Positions 18,642 to 27,243 of a stretch of DNA of 64,000 nucleotides are shown piece after piece (the first letter of the stretch is position 1; each line of letters begins with the position of its first letter). Location: assembly GCF_013201545.1 (NCBI RefSeq), contig NZ_CP053746.1:3293501-3357500 (forward strand), given 5' to 3'. A program made the position numbers and the translations under genes. The notes below the pieces were generated by a model that did no database searches, was not told the origin of the DNA, and was given only the letters and a program-made list of their open reading frames with translations. This DNA is from Pseudomonas graminis (GTDB lineage: Bacteria > Pseudomonadota > Gammaproteobacteria > Pseudomonadales > Pseudomonadaceae).

Positions 18642-18715
18642 GGCCGGGGCAAAGTGCCGATTGGCGACCTGTACCGATTAGGCGACAATGCCGGCCTGTT
18701 TTCGGAGCCCCCCTC

Positions 18716-18991
18716 ATGTCTGATTCGATCACCCCCATGTCTGATCCCATTGAAAGCCCCGCCGTCGATGCCGTCCTCGACGCCACCGGCCTCAACTGCC
18801 CCGAGCCGGTGATGATGCTGCACCAGAAGGTGCGTGACCTGCCGCCCGGCGGCTTGCTGAAAGTGATCGCCACCGATCCGTCCACACAGCGCGATATCCC
18901 CAAATTCTGTGTGTTCCTCGGCCACGAGCTGGTGGACAAACAGGCCGGTGACGGTGAGTTCCTCTACTGGATTCGCAAAAAGCTCGACTGA
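18716..18991 (+). CDS. tusA: Sulfurtransferase TusA
   Basis: A 91-residue cytoplasmic sulfur carrier that receives persulfide sulfur from a cysteine desulfurase and passes it on for tRNA 2-thiouridine synthesis. The family motif CPEPVMM with the catalytic cysteine (residue 28) and the C-terminal [13 protein letters not shown] and YWIRKKLD are clear. The ATG at 18716 has GGAG 8 nt upstream. A second, near-identical start (CATGTCTGAT) lies seven codons downstream and would give the more usual ~84-residue length, so the true start is not settled. pdxB follows on the same strand after 89 nt. Confidence 0.92.
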   Translation: MSDSITPMSDPIESPAVDAVLDATGLNCPEPVMMLHQKVRDLPPGGLLKVIATDPSTQRDIPKFCVFLGHELVDKQAGDGEFLYWIRKKLD

Positions 18992-19080
18992 TCAGGTTCT
19001 GCCTCCGCTGACGCGTTTCGCATCCCGCTGGCTCGTCGGGGCGCTGGCGCCTACACTGCGGCCACTCCAGGAGCCCTGAC

Positions 19081-20229
19081 ATGCGCATAGTTGCCGACGA
19101 AAACATTCCCTTGCTCGATGCTTTTTTCGCAGGCGTTGGTGATATCCAGCGTTATCCGGGCCGTACGCTCGACCGCGCTGCCGTCGCCGAGGCCGATATT
19201 CTGCTGGTGCGCTCGGTGACCCGGGTCGACCGGGCATTGCTCGAAGGGACGCCGGTGCGCTTTGTCGGCACCTGCACCATCGGCACCGATCACCTCGACC
19301 TCGACTACTTCAAGGAAGCCGGCATTCAATGGTCCAGCGCCCCGGGCTGCAACGCCCGTGGCGTGGTGGACTACGTGCTGGGCAGCCTGCTGACCCTGGC
19401 GGAAATCGAAGGCGTCGAGCTTGCCAGCCGCACCTACGGCGTCGTGGGGGCGGGGCAGGTCGGCGGTCGCTTGATCAAGGTCTTGCGCGGCCTGGGCTGG
19501 AACGTGCTGGTCTGCGACCCGCCCCGACAGGCCAGCGAAGGCGGCGATTACGTCAGCCTCGACGAGATCATCGCCCGTTGCGATGTGATCAGCCTGCACA
19601 CACCGTTGGATAAAACCGGCGACACGCCCACCTGGCACCTGTTCGACCGCGTCCGTTTGCAGCAGCTCAAGCCAGGTGCCTGGCTGATCAACGCCGCGCG
19701 CGGCCCGGTGGTCGACAACAGCGCCCTGCGCGAAGTGCTGCTGGAACGTGAAGACCTGCAAGCGGTGCTGGACGTCTGGGAGAAAGAACCGGCGGTCGAC
19801 GTCGAACTGGCCGAGCTGTGCGTCATCGGCACGCCGCACATCGCCGGCTACAGCCTCGACGGGCGCCAGCGCGGTACGGCGCAGATCTATCAGGCCCTGT
19901 GCGCGCACCTCGGCCAACCGGCGAGCATCAGGCTTGAAGACCTGCTGCCCAAGCCTTGGCTGGCGCAGGTCACTTTGGATGTCGCCACCGACCCGGTGTG
20001 GGCGCTGAATACGCTGTGTCGCGGCGTGTACGATCCTCGCCGCGACGACGCCGATTTCCGCCGCAGTCTGGTGGGCGATGCCGAGAGCCAGCGGCTGGCC
20101 TTCGATGCGTTGCGCAAGCATTACCCGCCGCGTCGGGAAATCGACGGCCTGCAGGTTCGGATCAACGGCGAGTCGGCGGCCCTGCGTCAGATCGTCGAGG
20201 CCCTCGGCGCAACGTTGATCGCCGATTGA
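19081..20229 (+). CDS. pdxB: Erythronate-4-phosphate dehydrogenase (PdxB)
   Basis: Oxidises 4-phosphoerythronate to 2-oxo-3-hydroxy-4-phosphobutanoate, the second step of DXP-dependent pyridoxal phosphate synthesis. The 382 residues match the family length. The NAD-binding Rossmann motif [12 protein letters not shown] lies near residues 120-131; the catalytic set of D-hydroxyacid dehydrogenases is visible as the arginine in NAARGPVVD, the glutamate in VWEKEP and the histidine in TPHIAGYS. The C-terminal ~90 residues are the PdxB dimerisation domain. The stop lies one base from the end of the convergent kinase gene. Confidence 0.96.
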   Translation: MRIVADENIPLLDAFFAGVGDIQRYPGRTLDRAAVAEADILLVRSVTRVDRALLEGTPVRFVGTCTIGTDHLDLDYFKEAGIQWSSAPGCNARGVVDYVLGSLLTLAEIEGVELASRTYGVVGAGQVGGRLIKVLRGLGWNVLVCDPPRQASEGGDYVSLDEIIARCDVISLHTPLDKTGDTPTWHLFDRVRLQQLKPGAWLINAARGPVVDNSALREVLLEREDLQAVLDVWEKEPAVDVELAELCVIGTPHIAGYSLDGRQRGTAQIYQALCAHLGQPASIRLEDLLPKPWLAQVTLDVATDPVWALNTLCRGVYDPRRDDADFRRSLVGDAESQRLAFDALRKHYPPRREIDGLQVRINGESAALRQIVEALGATLIAD

Positions 20230-20230
20230 T

Positions 20231-21211
20231 TCACACGGTGTATTTCTTGATGTAAGACCACAAGGTCTCGGGCAGTCGTTGCGGAACGTGCTGCCAGAAT
20301 CGGCGCATTCTCGGGAGTGCGTTATAGGCCTCTCGCCAGGCCTCCTCGCGATCTTCAGCGCGGGTGACAGGGGCTTCGATCAGCGCGATGAAGCTGGCGA
20401 AACTGCAAGGGATCGGCAATGCTTCGCTGCGCTCGATCCGGTGCACCTGTTCCTGCACGGTGATCGCCACGCCTTGTTCGTCGGTGAACACGTATGGGGT
20501 CAGCGAACTGACCCGGTCACAGCGGCTGCTGCACAGTTTTTTACGGTTCCTCAGTTCACCGAAACCTCGCTCGTACAGGCTGATAGTGGAGCCGCTGACC
20601 CTCATACAGGCCTCTTCGAACGCGTTGAGAATCACCTCGGCGTTTTCGATGCTCGTTTCGATCGTGGCGATATCGACAAAGCGCTCCAGAGTCCCGGCTT
20701 CCAGCGCGTCAAATGCCCGCTTGATGGTTGAAAGATGAACGAAGTCCTTCTTGCAGCCGATCAGGTGAACGTCAAACTGGTAGTCAGCCAGCTCCTGGCC
20801 TGAGATCACCGTGGCGAATGCTTTGGTGTCCAGCGCGGTTTCCATCACGATGTTGAACTTGTTGCTGTGGGCGTAGGCAAAGATGCGGCTGCACAGCTCC
20901 CAGATGAACGTCTCCGTGTGTTTGTAGCGGCGCGTCACGTCCTGATCGGCGAAGTCCGCGTAGCGAGGGTGCAGCTCGCGGAAATTCTCCTGGTATAGAT
21001 GCACGTAGTTGCCGTAGCCCGGGGTTTTGAGCAGCGTGTTGTTGAGCATGTACGTTTTGCCGGAACCCTGCACGCCGGCGACTACGAGAATTTTCGGGGC
21101 GGGACTTCCGTCGTCTGCGATGTCCTTCGGAACATCGAACATTGTCGTCACGATGGCCTGGAATACGGATTCAAGTTCTTGTGGGGTGTAGTTGTAATGG
21201 GTAGCGCGCAT
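20231..21211 (-). CDS. Zeta-toxin-like P-loop kinase
   Basis: A 326-residue soluble protein. A Walker A motif GVQGSGKT lies at residues 46-53, and NFRELHPRY about 25 residues later matches the substrate-side motif (FR-x2-HP) of zeta/PezT toxins, which phosphorylate UDP-N-acetylglucosamine. NIVMETALDT fits the next strand of that fold. The ~100 C-terminal residues are not recognised. No epsilon- or PezA-like antitoxin gene adjoins it; the flanking genes are pdxB (convergent) and a 58-residue protein upstream in the same direction. It may be a solitary, chromosomally domesticated kinase, so toxicity is not established. Confidence 0.75.
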   Translation of the reverse strand: MRATHYNYTPQELESVFQAIVTTMFDVPKDIADDGSPAPKILVVAGVQGSGKTYMLNNTLLKTPGYGNYVHLYQENFRELHPRYADFADQDVTRRYKHTETFIWELCSRIFAYAHSNKFNIVMETALDTKAFATVISGQELADYQFDVHLIGCKKDFVHLSTIKRAFDALEAGTLERFVDIATIETSIENAEVILNAFEEACMRVSGSTISLYERGFGELRNRKKLCSSRCDRVSSLTPYVFTDEQGVAITVQEQVHRIERSEALPIPCSFASFIALIEAPVTRAEDREEAWREAYNALPRMRRFWQHVPQRLPETLWSYIKKYTV

Positions 21212-21330
21212 ACGAAGTTTCCTTGAGTGAAGTCAGATTGACTGTTGAAGTCTCAAGGACGTAATAGGAGCAGTAGTGGATAGGCAATGGGGATAAACGC
21301 ACTGTGTATTGCAGGATGTTTAATACGCCC

Positions 21331-21360
21331 ATAAAAAACCCGGCGCGGTGGCCGGGTTTC
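21331..21360 (-). terminator. Terminator of the small PA1571-like gene
   Basis: On the minus strand AACCCGGC and GCCGGGTT flank a short loop and are followed by a T run. It lies 15 nt after the stop codon of the small upstream gene, so that gene and the kinase gene are probably separate units. Confidence 0.8.
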
Positions 21361-21375
21361 AAGCAAATCTGCACA

Positions 21376-21552
21376 TCAATCTTGTTTGTCGGGCTGCACC
21401 CAGTACTTCTCGCATTCCTGGCAGGCTGCCAGAACCATTTCTTCAGTGATCAGGATTTCCTGCCCGTTTCTATCGAGAATCGCGCCGCCCAGTTGCAGCT
21501 CGGGCTGAGGGCGGAACACGGGTTCTTGATTGCTGCTGCTGTGCAAGGTCAT
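21376..21552 (-). CDS. Small conserved protein, PA1571-like
   Basis: A 58-residue protein of unknown function. The central phrase GGAILDRNGQEILITEEMV followed by ACQECEKYW resembles a small family widespread in Pseudomonas and named after PA1571; I make that link from memory of the pattern, without a search. The ATG at 21552 is preferred because AGGAGACAG sits just upstream; an in-frame ATG at 21567 would add five residues. It has its own terminator. Confidence 0.6.
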   Translation of the reverse strand: MTLHSSSNQEPVFRPQPELQLGGAILDRNGQEILITEEMVLAACQECEKYWVQPDKQD

Positions 21553-21724
21553 GGCCTGTCTCCTCATCAGGTACGTGCGCGTCGATAGTAATCACGGCTG
21601 CATGACCAGGCCGTGACAGCATTCCTTGACTGAAACCCGCCTGCAGAGTTCAGCGAAAGCTGACGAGCGTACACGGGGAGGGAGGTGTAGGCTCTGCGGC
21701 TGATTCGTCTACCGGGTGTCTTCC

Positions 21725-23503
21725 ATGGCTTCAGTCTTTTCCGGCCGTCAGCGGCATGCCATTCGTCTTGCCCTGCGCATGATCGCGCCGTACCGCAAGC
21801 AAGCCATCGGCGCGTTGCTCGCACTGGTGGTCACTGCGGGCATCACGCTGTCCATGGGGCAAGGTATCCGGCTGATGGTCGATCAGGGCTTCATGACCCG
21901 TTCACCGACCCTGCTCAATGAAACCATCGGCCTGTTCATGGGACTGGTGGTCGCCCTCGCGGTCGGCACCTTCGCGCGCTTTTATCTGGTGTCGTGGATT
22001 GGCGAACGGGTGGTCGCCGATTTGCGCAAGCAGGTGTTCGACCACCTCGTCAGCCTGCATCCCGGTTTCTACGAGAACAATCGCAGCTCGGAAATCCAGT
22101 CGCGCCTGACGGCCGACACCACGCTGCTGCAATCGGTGATCGGCTCGTCGCTGTCGATGTTCCTGCGTAACGCGCTGATGGTCATCGGCGGCATCATTCT
22201 CCTGTTCTTCACCAACCCCAAGCTGACCAGCATCGTGGTCGTGGCGTTGCCGCTGGTGATCGCGCCGATCCTGATTTTCGGGCGCCGTGTGCGCAGCCTG
22301 TCGCGGCAGAGCCAGGACCGCGTCGCGGACGTCGGCAGCTACGTGTCCGAGGCGCTGGGGCAAATCAAGACCGTTCAGGCCTACAACCATCAGGAGCAGG
22401 ATCGTCAGCGTTTCGCGCAGACCGCCGAAGACGCGTTCGAGACGGCGCGCAAACGGATTCTGCAGCGCTCGTGGCTGATTACCCTGGTGATCGTGCTGGT
22501 GCTGGGCGCGGTCGGCGTGATGCTCTGGGTCGGCGGCATGGATGTGATTGCCGGCCGTATCTCAGGCGGCGAGCTGGCGGCGTTCGTGTTCTACAGCTTG
22601 ATCGTCGGCAGCGCGTTCGGCACCCTCAGCGAGGTCATCGGTGAGATGCAACGGGCAGCGGGCGCAGCAGAGCGCATCACCGAATTGCTGCAGGCGCGCA
22701 GCGAAATCACCGCGCCCGCCAGCGATCTGCTTACGCTGCCCGAACGCATCAGTGGTCGCCTGGCGCTGGAAAACCTCAGTTTCGCCTACCCCTCACGGCC
22801 GGAGCGCAATGCGGTGGACGGCTTGAGCCTGACCGTCGAAGCGGGGGAAACCCTGGCGCTGGTCGGGCCTTCAGGTGCGGGCAAGTCGACGCTATTCGAC
22901 CTGCTGCTGCGTTTTTACGACCCGCAGCAGGGACGCGTGTTGATCGAGGGCATCCCCGCCGAACGCCTGGACCCGCTGGACTTGCGCCGTTGCTTCGCTT
23001 GGGTGTCGCAAACCCCCGCGCTGTTTTTCGGCTCGGTGGAGGACAACATTCGCTACGGCAACCCGGCGGCCAGCGTCGAGCAAGTGGAAGCGGCAGCGCG
23101 GATTGCCCATGCCCATGAGTTCATTCAGCTGCTGCCACAGGGTTATCAGACCCATCTGGGGGACGGCGGCATGGGCTTGTCGGGCGGGCAGCGTCAACGT
23201 CTGGCGATTGCTCGGGCCTTGCTGGCCGATGCGCCGATTCTGCTGCTCGACGAAGCCACCAGCGCACTGGATGCCCAGAGCGAGTACCTGATTCAGCAGG
23301 CACTGCCGACGTTGATGAAGGGCCGCACGACCCTGGTGATCGCCCATCGGCTGGCGACGGTGCAGAACGCAGACCGCATTGCGGTGATGGATCAGGGGAA
23401 ATTGGTCGCGGTGGGAACCCACCGTGGGCTGATTGCCAGCAACCCGCTGTACGCGCGGCTGGCCGCCTTGCAGTTCAATGCCGGGGTGGAGCAGGTCGAC
23501 TGA
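21725..23503 (+). CDS. ABC exporter, fused membrane and ATPase domains (MsbA-like)
   Basis: A 592-residue half-transporter. Residues ~15-310 form the exporter-type membrane domain with about six hydrophobic segments; residues ~340-590 are the ATPase: Walker A GPSGAGKST (~381), Q-loop FAWVSQTP, signature LSGGQRQR (~483), Walker B ILLLDEATSAL and the switch histidine in VIAHRL. Two copies pair in the inner membrane. The closest family is MsbA/lipid A-exporter-like (TIGR02204-type) proteins of proteobacteria; the true msbA of Pseudomonas usually sits with LPS genes, so the substrate is open. An in-frame GTG lies nine bases upstream of the chosen ATG. Confidence 0.85.
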   Translation: MASVFSGRQRHAIRLALRMIAPYRKQAIGALLALVVTAGITLSMGQGIRLMVDQGFMTRSPTLLNETIGLFMGLVVALAVGTFARFYLVSWIGERVVADLRKQVFDHLVSLHPGFYENNRSSEIQSRLTADTTLLQSVIGSSLSMFLRNALMVIGGIILLFFTNPKLTSIVVVALPLVIAPILIFGRRVRSLSRQSQDRVADVGSYVSEALGQIKTVQAYNHQEQDRQRFAQTAEDAFETARKRILQRSWLITLVIVLVLGAVGVMLWVGGMDVIAGRISGGELAAFVFYSLIVGSAFGTLSEVIGEMQRAAGAAERITELLQARSEITAPASDLLTLPERISGRLALENLSFAYPSRPERNAVDGLSLTVEAGETLALVGPSGAGKSTLFDLLLRFYDPQQGRVLIEGIPAERLDPLDLRRCFAWVSQTPALFFGSVEDNIRYGNPAASVEQVEAAARIAHAHEFIQLLPQGYQTHLGDGGMGLSGGQRQRLAIARALLADAPILLLDEATSALDAQSEYLIQQALPTLMKGRTTLVIAHRLATVQNADRIAVMDQGKLVAVGTHRGLIASNPLYARLAALQFNAGVEQVD

Positions 23504-23524
23504 GTGCCGACCTGCATCTGCGTA

Positions 23525-23812
23525 TCAGTCCTTGCGGTATTCACAGAGGTAGGCGGTTTCTTCGGTCGCTTCGACGTCGAATTTGACGTTCGCCGGAATC
23601 TTGAAATCCGTGCCGGCTTCGAAGGTTTCCCAATCATCAGCGCCCGGTAGCAGCACCTTCAGCTCGCCTGAAATCACATGCATGATTTCTCGGTCGCTGG
23701 TGCCGAAGTTGTATTTTCCGGGAGCCATGACGCCGATGGTCGCGTCGCCTTCTGCTTGCTTGAAGGCGATGGATTTGACGGTACCGTCGAAATACTCGTT
23801 GACCTTGAACAT
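23525..23812 (-). CDS. ppnP: Pyrimidine/purine nucleoside phosphorylase PpnP
   Basis: A 95-residue single cupin domain of the former DUF1255 (YaiE) family, which phosphorolyses several nucleosides to the base and ribose-1-phosphate. Characteristic blocks are [27 protein letters not shown], and [15 protein letters not shown] followed by [17 protein letters not shown]. The ATG at 23812 has a strong AAGGAGAT site; longer in-frame readings lack one. It lies convergent to the ABC exporter gene and 90 nt downstream of the exonuclease gene's end region on the same strand as that gene. Confidence 0.94.
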   Translation of the reverse strand: MFKVNEYFDGTVKSIAFKQAEGDATIGVMAPGKYNFGTSDREIMHVISGELKVLLPGADDWETFEAGTDFKIPANVKFDVEATEETAYLCEYRKD

Positions 23813-23902
23813 GGCTGATCTCCTTGGAAAGGGCTGGAAAAGGCCGGACAGTATGCCGAACGTACAAAAGGCCGTCATCCGCTTTGGTAAATGCGCCACC
23901 CT

Positions 23903-24445
23903 TCAGCCTGGCATCACCAGCGGTAACAAGCGTGCGGTATTGCGCGCGTCCGACAGTGCCCGGTGTTGCGGACCGTTGAAATGCATTCCCGCCAGTTGCA
24001 GCGCGGCGTTAAGGCCGCAGGGTTTTTGCAGGTGACGTGCTTTGGCGAAACGTTGTTTCAGGTTGATGTGGGGCAGGGTAGCCAGTTCGCTGGTGAGCTG
24101 GTGCTGACGCCAATCCTGTTGTAGCTGCTGACGGTCGTAATCCCCCCAGCTTGTCCAGGCGACCAGCCGCTCCCGGTGTTGAGCAATCCACCGTTCGAAC
24201 TGTGGCCATACAGCGGGCAGCGTCGAGGCGCTGTCGATGAAGCTCTGCTGAATGTGCGTCAGCTCACGGCAGAAGGGCGTCAGCAAGGGCCGGCGTACGG
24301 GCCGCACGAAACGTTCGAAATGATCGATTTCCCGCCCGTCCTGATTGACCAGTGACGCACCGATTTCGATGATTTCCATCTCCGCCACCGGCCATCCGCC
24401 CTCTTCGGTGGTGGCCTCCAGGTCTATCACCAGCCAGTAGGACAT
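23903..24445 (-). CDS. DEDDh 3'-5' exonuclease family protein
   Basis: A 180-residue exonuclease-fold protein (RNase T/ERI-1 group). Exo I is DLEAT at residues 8-12 (D8 and E10 as metal ligands), the middle acidic residue lies in WTSWGDYDRQQL, and the last motif is HRALSDARNTARL, with the histidine of the DEDDh class and the final aspartate. The ATG at 24445 has AGGAGT upstream. Substrate is not predictable; relatives trim RNA 3' ends. Confidence 0.85.
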   Translation of the reverse strand: MSYWLVIDLEATTEEGGWPVAEMEIIEIGASLVNQDGREIDHFERFVRPVRRPLLTPFCRELTHIQQSFIDSASTLPAVWPQFERWIAQHRERLVAWTSWGDYDRQQLQQDWRQHQLTSELATLPHINLKQRFAKARHLQKPCGLNAALQLAGMHFNGPQHRALSDARNTARLLPLVMPG

Positions 24446-24900
24446 CTTCAACTCCTGTTTCGTAACCTGCGGCAGCGCCCTGGAGCGTAGCCAGATGACG
24501 GCCGTCACGTCCAACTGCCCGGCGCAGATGATCCATGATTGGGACTCGTGACATGCCGGAAGGTTTGCAGGCGCAGCGTCTTTTGTAGCCCCTGACCCGC
24601 ATATGGCCGGGACAGCGCTTGCCTGGCCAACGCGGCTCGGCATAAATTGCATGTGCGTCCGGTCCTCATATAAAGCGCGGCGCGGTCGATAACGCAAAGG
24701 ACACGGACAGCTTCAGCGCTTTTGGCAGGACCGGCTTCAGCCGGGAAAGGGCCGGAAAGGCCGCAAGGGAAAGGGGGCAGCAAGGCGCAAGGAGGGCGAG
24801 AATTGGAACGAGAGGCGATCTAGCTTCCGTTTGACCGTTGTCTAATTGATCGCGAACGCATAGCTTACGCACTCCGTTTCGCCTGAGGTGCCCTGTCTTG
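24446..24900. other. Intergenic region between divergent genes
   Basis: About 455 bases without a supported gene. It contains one copy of the GGCTTCAGCCGGGAA-type REP (24728-24750) and a GC-rich half towards the exonuclease gene. The promoter of the solute-binding protein gene should lie near 24830-24890; I could not define its elements. Confidence 0.4.
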
Positions 24901-25731
24901 ATGTCCACGCCGATGCGGATGGCTTTTAAAACCCTGCTGTTCACGACCACCACACTGTGGGCCTGGCAGGCGGGTGCGACGCAGATCGTGCGCATTGGTG
25001 CGGCGCATTTTCCGCCGTATACGATTCGTCCCGAGCGCGGCGAAGACACTGGATTGCTGCCGCAGATGATCAGCGCACTGAACGCAATGCAGAACGACTA
25101 CCGCTTCGAGGCAGTGCCCACTTCCATCCCCCGCCGGTTTCGCGATTTCCAGCAGGCGCGCTTCGACATGGCCATTTTCGAAAACCCCGCCTGGGGCTGG
25201 AAAGGCATTCCCCATCAAGATGTCGACATGGGTCTCGAAGACGCCGAAGTGTTTGTCGCCCACCGCTTGCAGGGCAGGACCCAGACGTATTTCGATGAGC
25301 TGCACGGCAAGCGCCTCGCGCTGTTCAGCGGCTATCACTACGCGTTCGCGCGCTTCGACGCCGACCCTAAATTTCTGGCCGATAACTACAACGCCACGCT
25401 GACCTATTCCCACGACAGCAACCTGCTGATGGTGCTGCGTGACCGTGCGGACATCGCGCTGGTGACGCGCTCCTATCTGAGCACGTTCATGTCGAACAAC
25501 CCGCAGGACGCCGAACAGTTCCTGGTCTCGGACCGCGTGGACCAGGTGTATCGGCACTATGCGCTGCTGCGCCCGGATGCACCCATTAGCGGCGAGCGCT
25601 TCAGCGAATTGCTCCGGCAGCTTCGGGAGAACGGGGAAATGTTCAAGATCTTCCAGCCGTTTCGGATCGCTGTGACACCGCAGGCAACTCATCACGCGGT
25701 GGCTCAGGGCGAAGATCGGGAAAGGGACTGA
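24901..25731 (+). CDS. Periplasmic solute-binding protein, SBP_bac_3 family
   Basis: A 276-residue secreted protein like the polar amino-acid ABC binding proteins. A signal peptide covers about the first 27 residues (FKTLLFTTTTLWAWQAGATQ), and the mature part opens with IRIGAAHFPPYT-like IVRIGAAHFPPYTIRPERGEDTG then LLPQMISALN, the usual first lobe. GKRLALFSGYHYAF and RADIALVTRSYLSTFM mark the second lobe. No permease or ATPase gene adjoins it, so it is an orphan binding protein; it may serve a distant transporter or a sensory role. GAGGTG lies about 9 nt before the ATG; ATG 24913 is an alternative. Confidence 0.8.
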   Translation: MSTPMRMAFKTLLFTTTTLWAWQAGATQIVRIGAAHFPPYTIRPERGEDTGLLPQMISALNAMQNDYRFEAVPTSIPRRFRDFQQARFDMAIFENPAWGWKGIPHQDVDMGLEDAEVFVAHRLQGRTQTYFDELHGKRLALFSGYHYAFARFDADPKFLADNYNATLTYSHDSNLLMVLRDRADIALVTRSYLSTFMSNNPQDAEQFLVSDRVDQVYRHYALLRPDAPISGERFSELLRQLRENGEMFKIFQPFRIAVTPQATHHAVAQGEDRERD

Positions 25732-25788
25732 TGAAGGCACGCATTACCGACTGGGGACGCGCGGCGGGTGATTCGCGGATGATTGGCG

Positions 25789-25833
25789 AGCACTTGGTGG
25801 GAGCGCGCTGAATGCGCGCTCCCACCAAGTGCT
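25789..25833. repeat. Perfect 20-bp inverted repeat (REP/terminator-like hairpin)
   Basis: AGCACTTGGTGGGAGCGCGC and its exact complement flank the 5-nt loop TGAAT. There is no T run on either side, so it is closer to a REP-like palindrome than to a classical terminator; it lies between two convergent genes. Confidence 0.8.
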
Positions 25834-25865
25834 TGAACGATGTTGGTCAGCGTCGCCAAAGTGAC

Positions 25866-26033
25866 TCAGCGATCTCGCGCTTCTTTTGCGTCCATCTCGG
25901 CATTGCGCTCGTGGACGCGTTTGAGTTGTTCATCGGTCAGGGGCAGTTTCTTCGCTGAATCCTTGAGCATCAGCAGACCGCCGACGATCGAGCCGATTGC
26001 AACGAGCAGAATTAACCAGGCATACCAGGGCAT
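25866..26033 (-). CDS. DUF2897 family membrane protein
   Basis: A 55-residue protein: MPWYAWLILLVAIGSIVGGL is one membrane-spanning segment with a short periplasmic or outside N-terminus, followed by a charged cytoplasmic tail (KKLPLTDEQLKRVHERNAEMD). This matches the DUF2897 family, often found beside pyrF in Pseudomonas, as here, divergently. GGAGAG precedes its ATG. Function is unknown. Confidence 0.85.
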   Translation of the reverse strand: MPWYAWLILLVAIGSIVGGLLMLKDSAKKLPLTDEQLKRVHERNAEMDAKEARDR

Positions 26034-26208
26034 AACGCTCTCCTTCTTGTGATAAGGGTTGGAGCAGCGACGCTGTCCAGTGGTTCAATTGTAGGAGATG
26101 CCCGACGCCTGGCGCGCATGGGGCAGGCATTTACCGATTGCCGGGTCCCGCCCTGCGGGATGTTCGGCTACAATGCGCGCCGATTTCGACTTGCCAGAGA
26201 ACCCGCTC

Positions 26209-26907
26209 ATGTCCGCCTGCCAGACCCCCATCATCGTCGCCCTGGATTTTCCGACCCGCGAAGCCGCGTTGAACCTGGCTGATCAACTGGACCCCAAACT
26301 GTGCCGGGTCAAAGTAGGCAAAGAGCTGTTCACCAGCTGCGCATCGGACATCGTTGAAACCCTCAACGCCAAAGGCTTCGAGGTGTTCCTGGACCTCAAA
26401 TTCCACGACATTCCCAATACCACGGCGATGGCGGTCAAGGCTGCCGCTGAAATGGGCGTCTGGATGGTCAATGTGCATTGCTCCGGCGGCCTGCGCATGA
26501 TGGCGGCCTGCCGTGACGTGCTGGATCAGCGTACCGGCCCCAAGCCGCTGTTGATCGGGGTCACCGTGCTGACCAGCATGGAGCGCGAAGACCTGGCCGG
26601 GATCGGTCTGGACATCGAGCCCCAGGAGCAGGTGCTTCGGTTGGCGGCGCTGGCGGAAAAAGCCGGGATGGACGGTCTGGTGTGTTCCGCGCTGGAAGCT
26701 CAGGCGCTGAAAGCCGCGCATCCGTCGCTGCAACTGGTCACCCCGGGCATTCGCCCCGCCGGCAGCGCGCTGGACGATCAGCGCCGCATTCTGACGCCGC
26801 GCCAGGCGCTGGATGCAGGCTCCGACTATCTGGTCATCGGCCGCCCGATCAGCCAGGCGGCCGATCCGGCGAAAGCGTTGGCAGCGGTGGTGGCAGAGCT
26901 GGCGTAA
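26209..26907 (+). CDS. pyrF: Orotidine-5'-phosphate decarboxylase (PyrF)
   Basis: Last step of UMP synthesis, decarboxylation of OMP, in the cytoplasm. The 232-residue TIM barrel starts with [15 protein letters not shown]; the catalytic D-x-K-x2-D is [10 protein letters not shown] (residues ~63-72), and the phosphate-binding loop is VTPGIRPAG near 180, with [10 protein letters not shown] near the end. The ATG at 26209 fits the family N-terminus; the frame stays open upstream without similarity. An interrupted REP begins 14 nt after its stop. Confidence 0.96.
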   Translation: MSACQTPIIVALDFPTREAALNLADQLDPKLCRVKVGKELFTSCASDIVETLNAKGFEVFLDLKFHDIPNTTAMAVKAAAEMGVWMVNVHCSGGLRMMAACRDVLDQRTGPKPLLIGVTVLTSMEREDLAGIGLDIEPQEQVLRLAALAEKAGMDGLVCSALEAQALKAAHPSLQLVTPGIRPAGSALDDQRRILTPRQALDAGSDYLVIGRPISQAADPAKALAAVVAELA

Positions 26908-27007
26908 GAACGTCGAGCCTTGTGGGAGTCGTCCCGCCGCTACGCGCCGCGCTGTCGCGCAGCAAACTGGGTGCTCGACTCATCCCTGTTGTGACGCTGA
27001 TACTTTG

Positions 27008-27055
27008 AAAAGCACAGAGCGGCTGCCCCCTCAGGGGCAGCCGCTCTGTGCTTTT
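27008..27055. repeat. 22-bp perfect hairpin in the IS left end
   Basis: Left arm AAAAGCACAGAGCGGCTGCC plus CC pairs fully with the right arm across CTCA, ending in CTTTTC. By the REP-junction boundaries it lies inside the insertion sequence; if those were wrong it would serve as the pyrF terminator. It can also protect the transposase from read-through transcription. Confidence 0.8.
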
Positions 27056-27059
27056 CTAG

Positions 27060-27243
27060 GATTCAGGAGCGCGGGACAGAGGCCGGTACTCACATTGGTG
27101 TGGACAGCACCCGCGTGGGAGAGTGGCCCGCACGGTATCGGCGTGGAGTCCTTGTCGGCACGGCTAGCCGTGACCACGTATGAGAGAGTGAACCCTTTCG
27201 CCACCGTGTGCCCCGCGCGCCCATCATCCTGCGAGGAATTAGC
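27060..27243 (+). ncRNA. Candidate bridge RNA region of the IS110 element
   Basis: IS110-group elements encode a structured guide RNA between the left end and the transposase gene. This stretch is non-coding and contains a 14-bp palindrome CACGGCTAGCCGTG (27159-27172). It also has GTGGGAG at 27115-27121, identical to the left half of the REP target, and ATGAGAG at 27180-27186, identical to the right end of the element next to the junction. Those could be target and donor guide segments. The right-hand guide segments are not evident, so ends and folding are uncertain. Confidence 0.35.

Noticed and set aside
21171-21374. 67-codon minus-strand frame upstream of the zeta-like kinase, considered as an antitoxin
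   Set aside because: It spans the terminator hairpin and the kinase start region in another frame and resembles no antitoxin.
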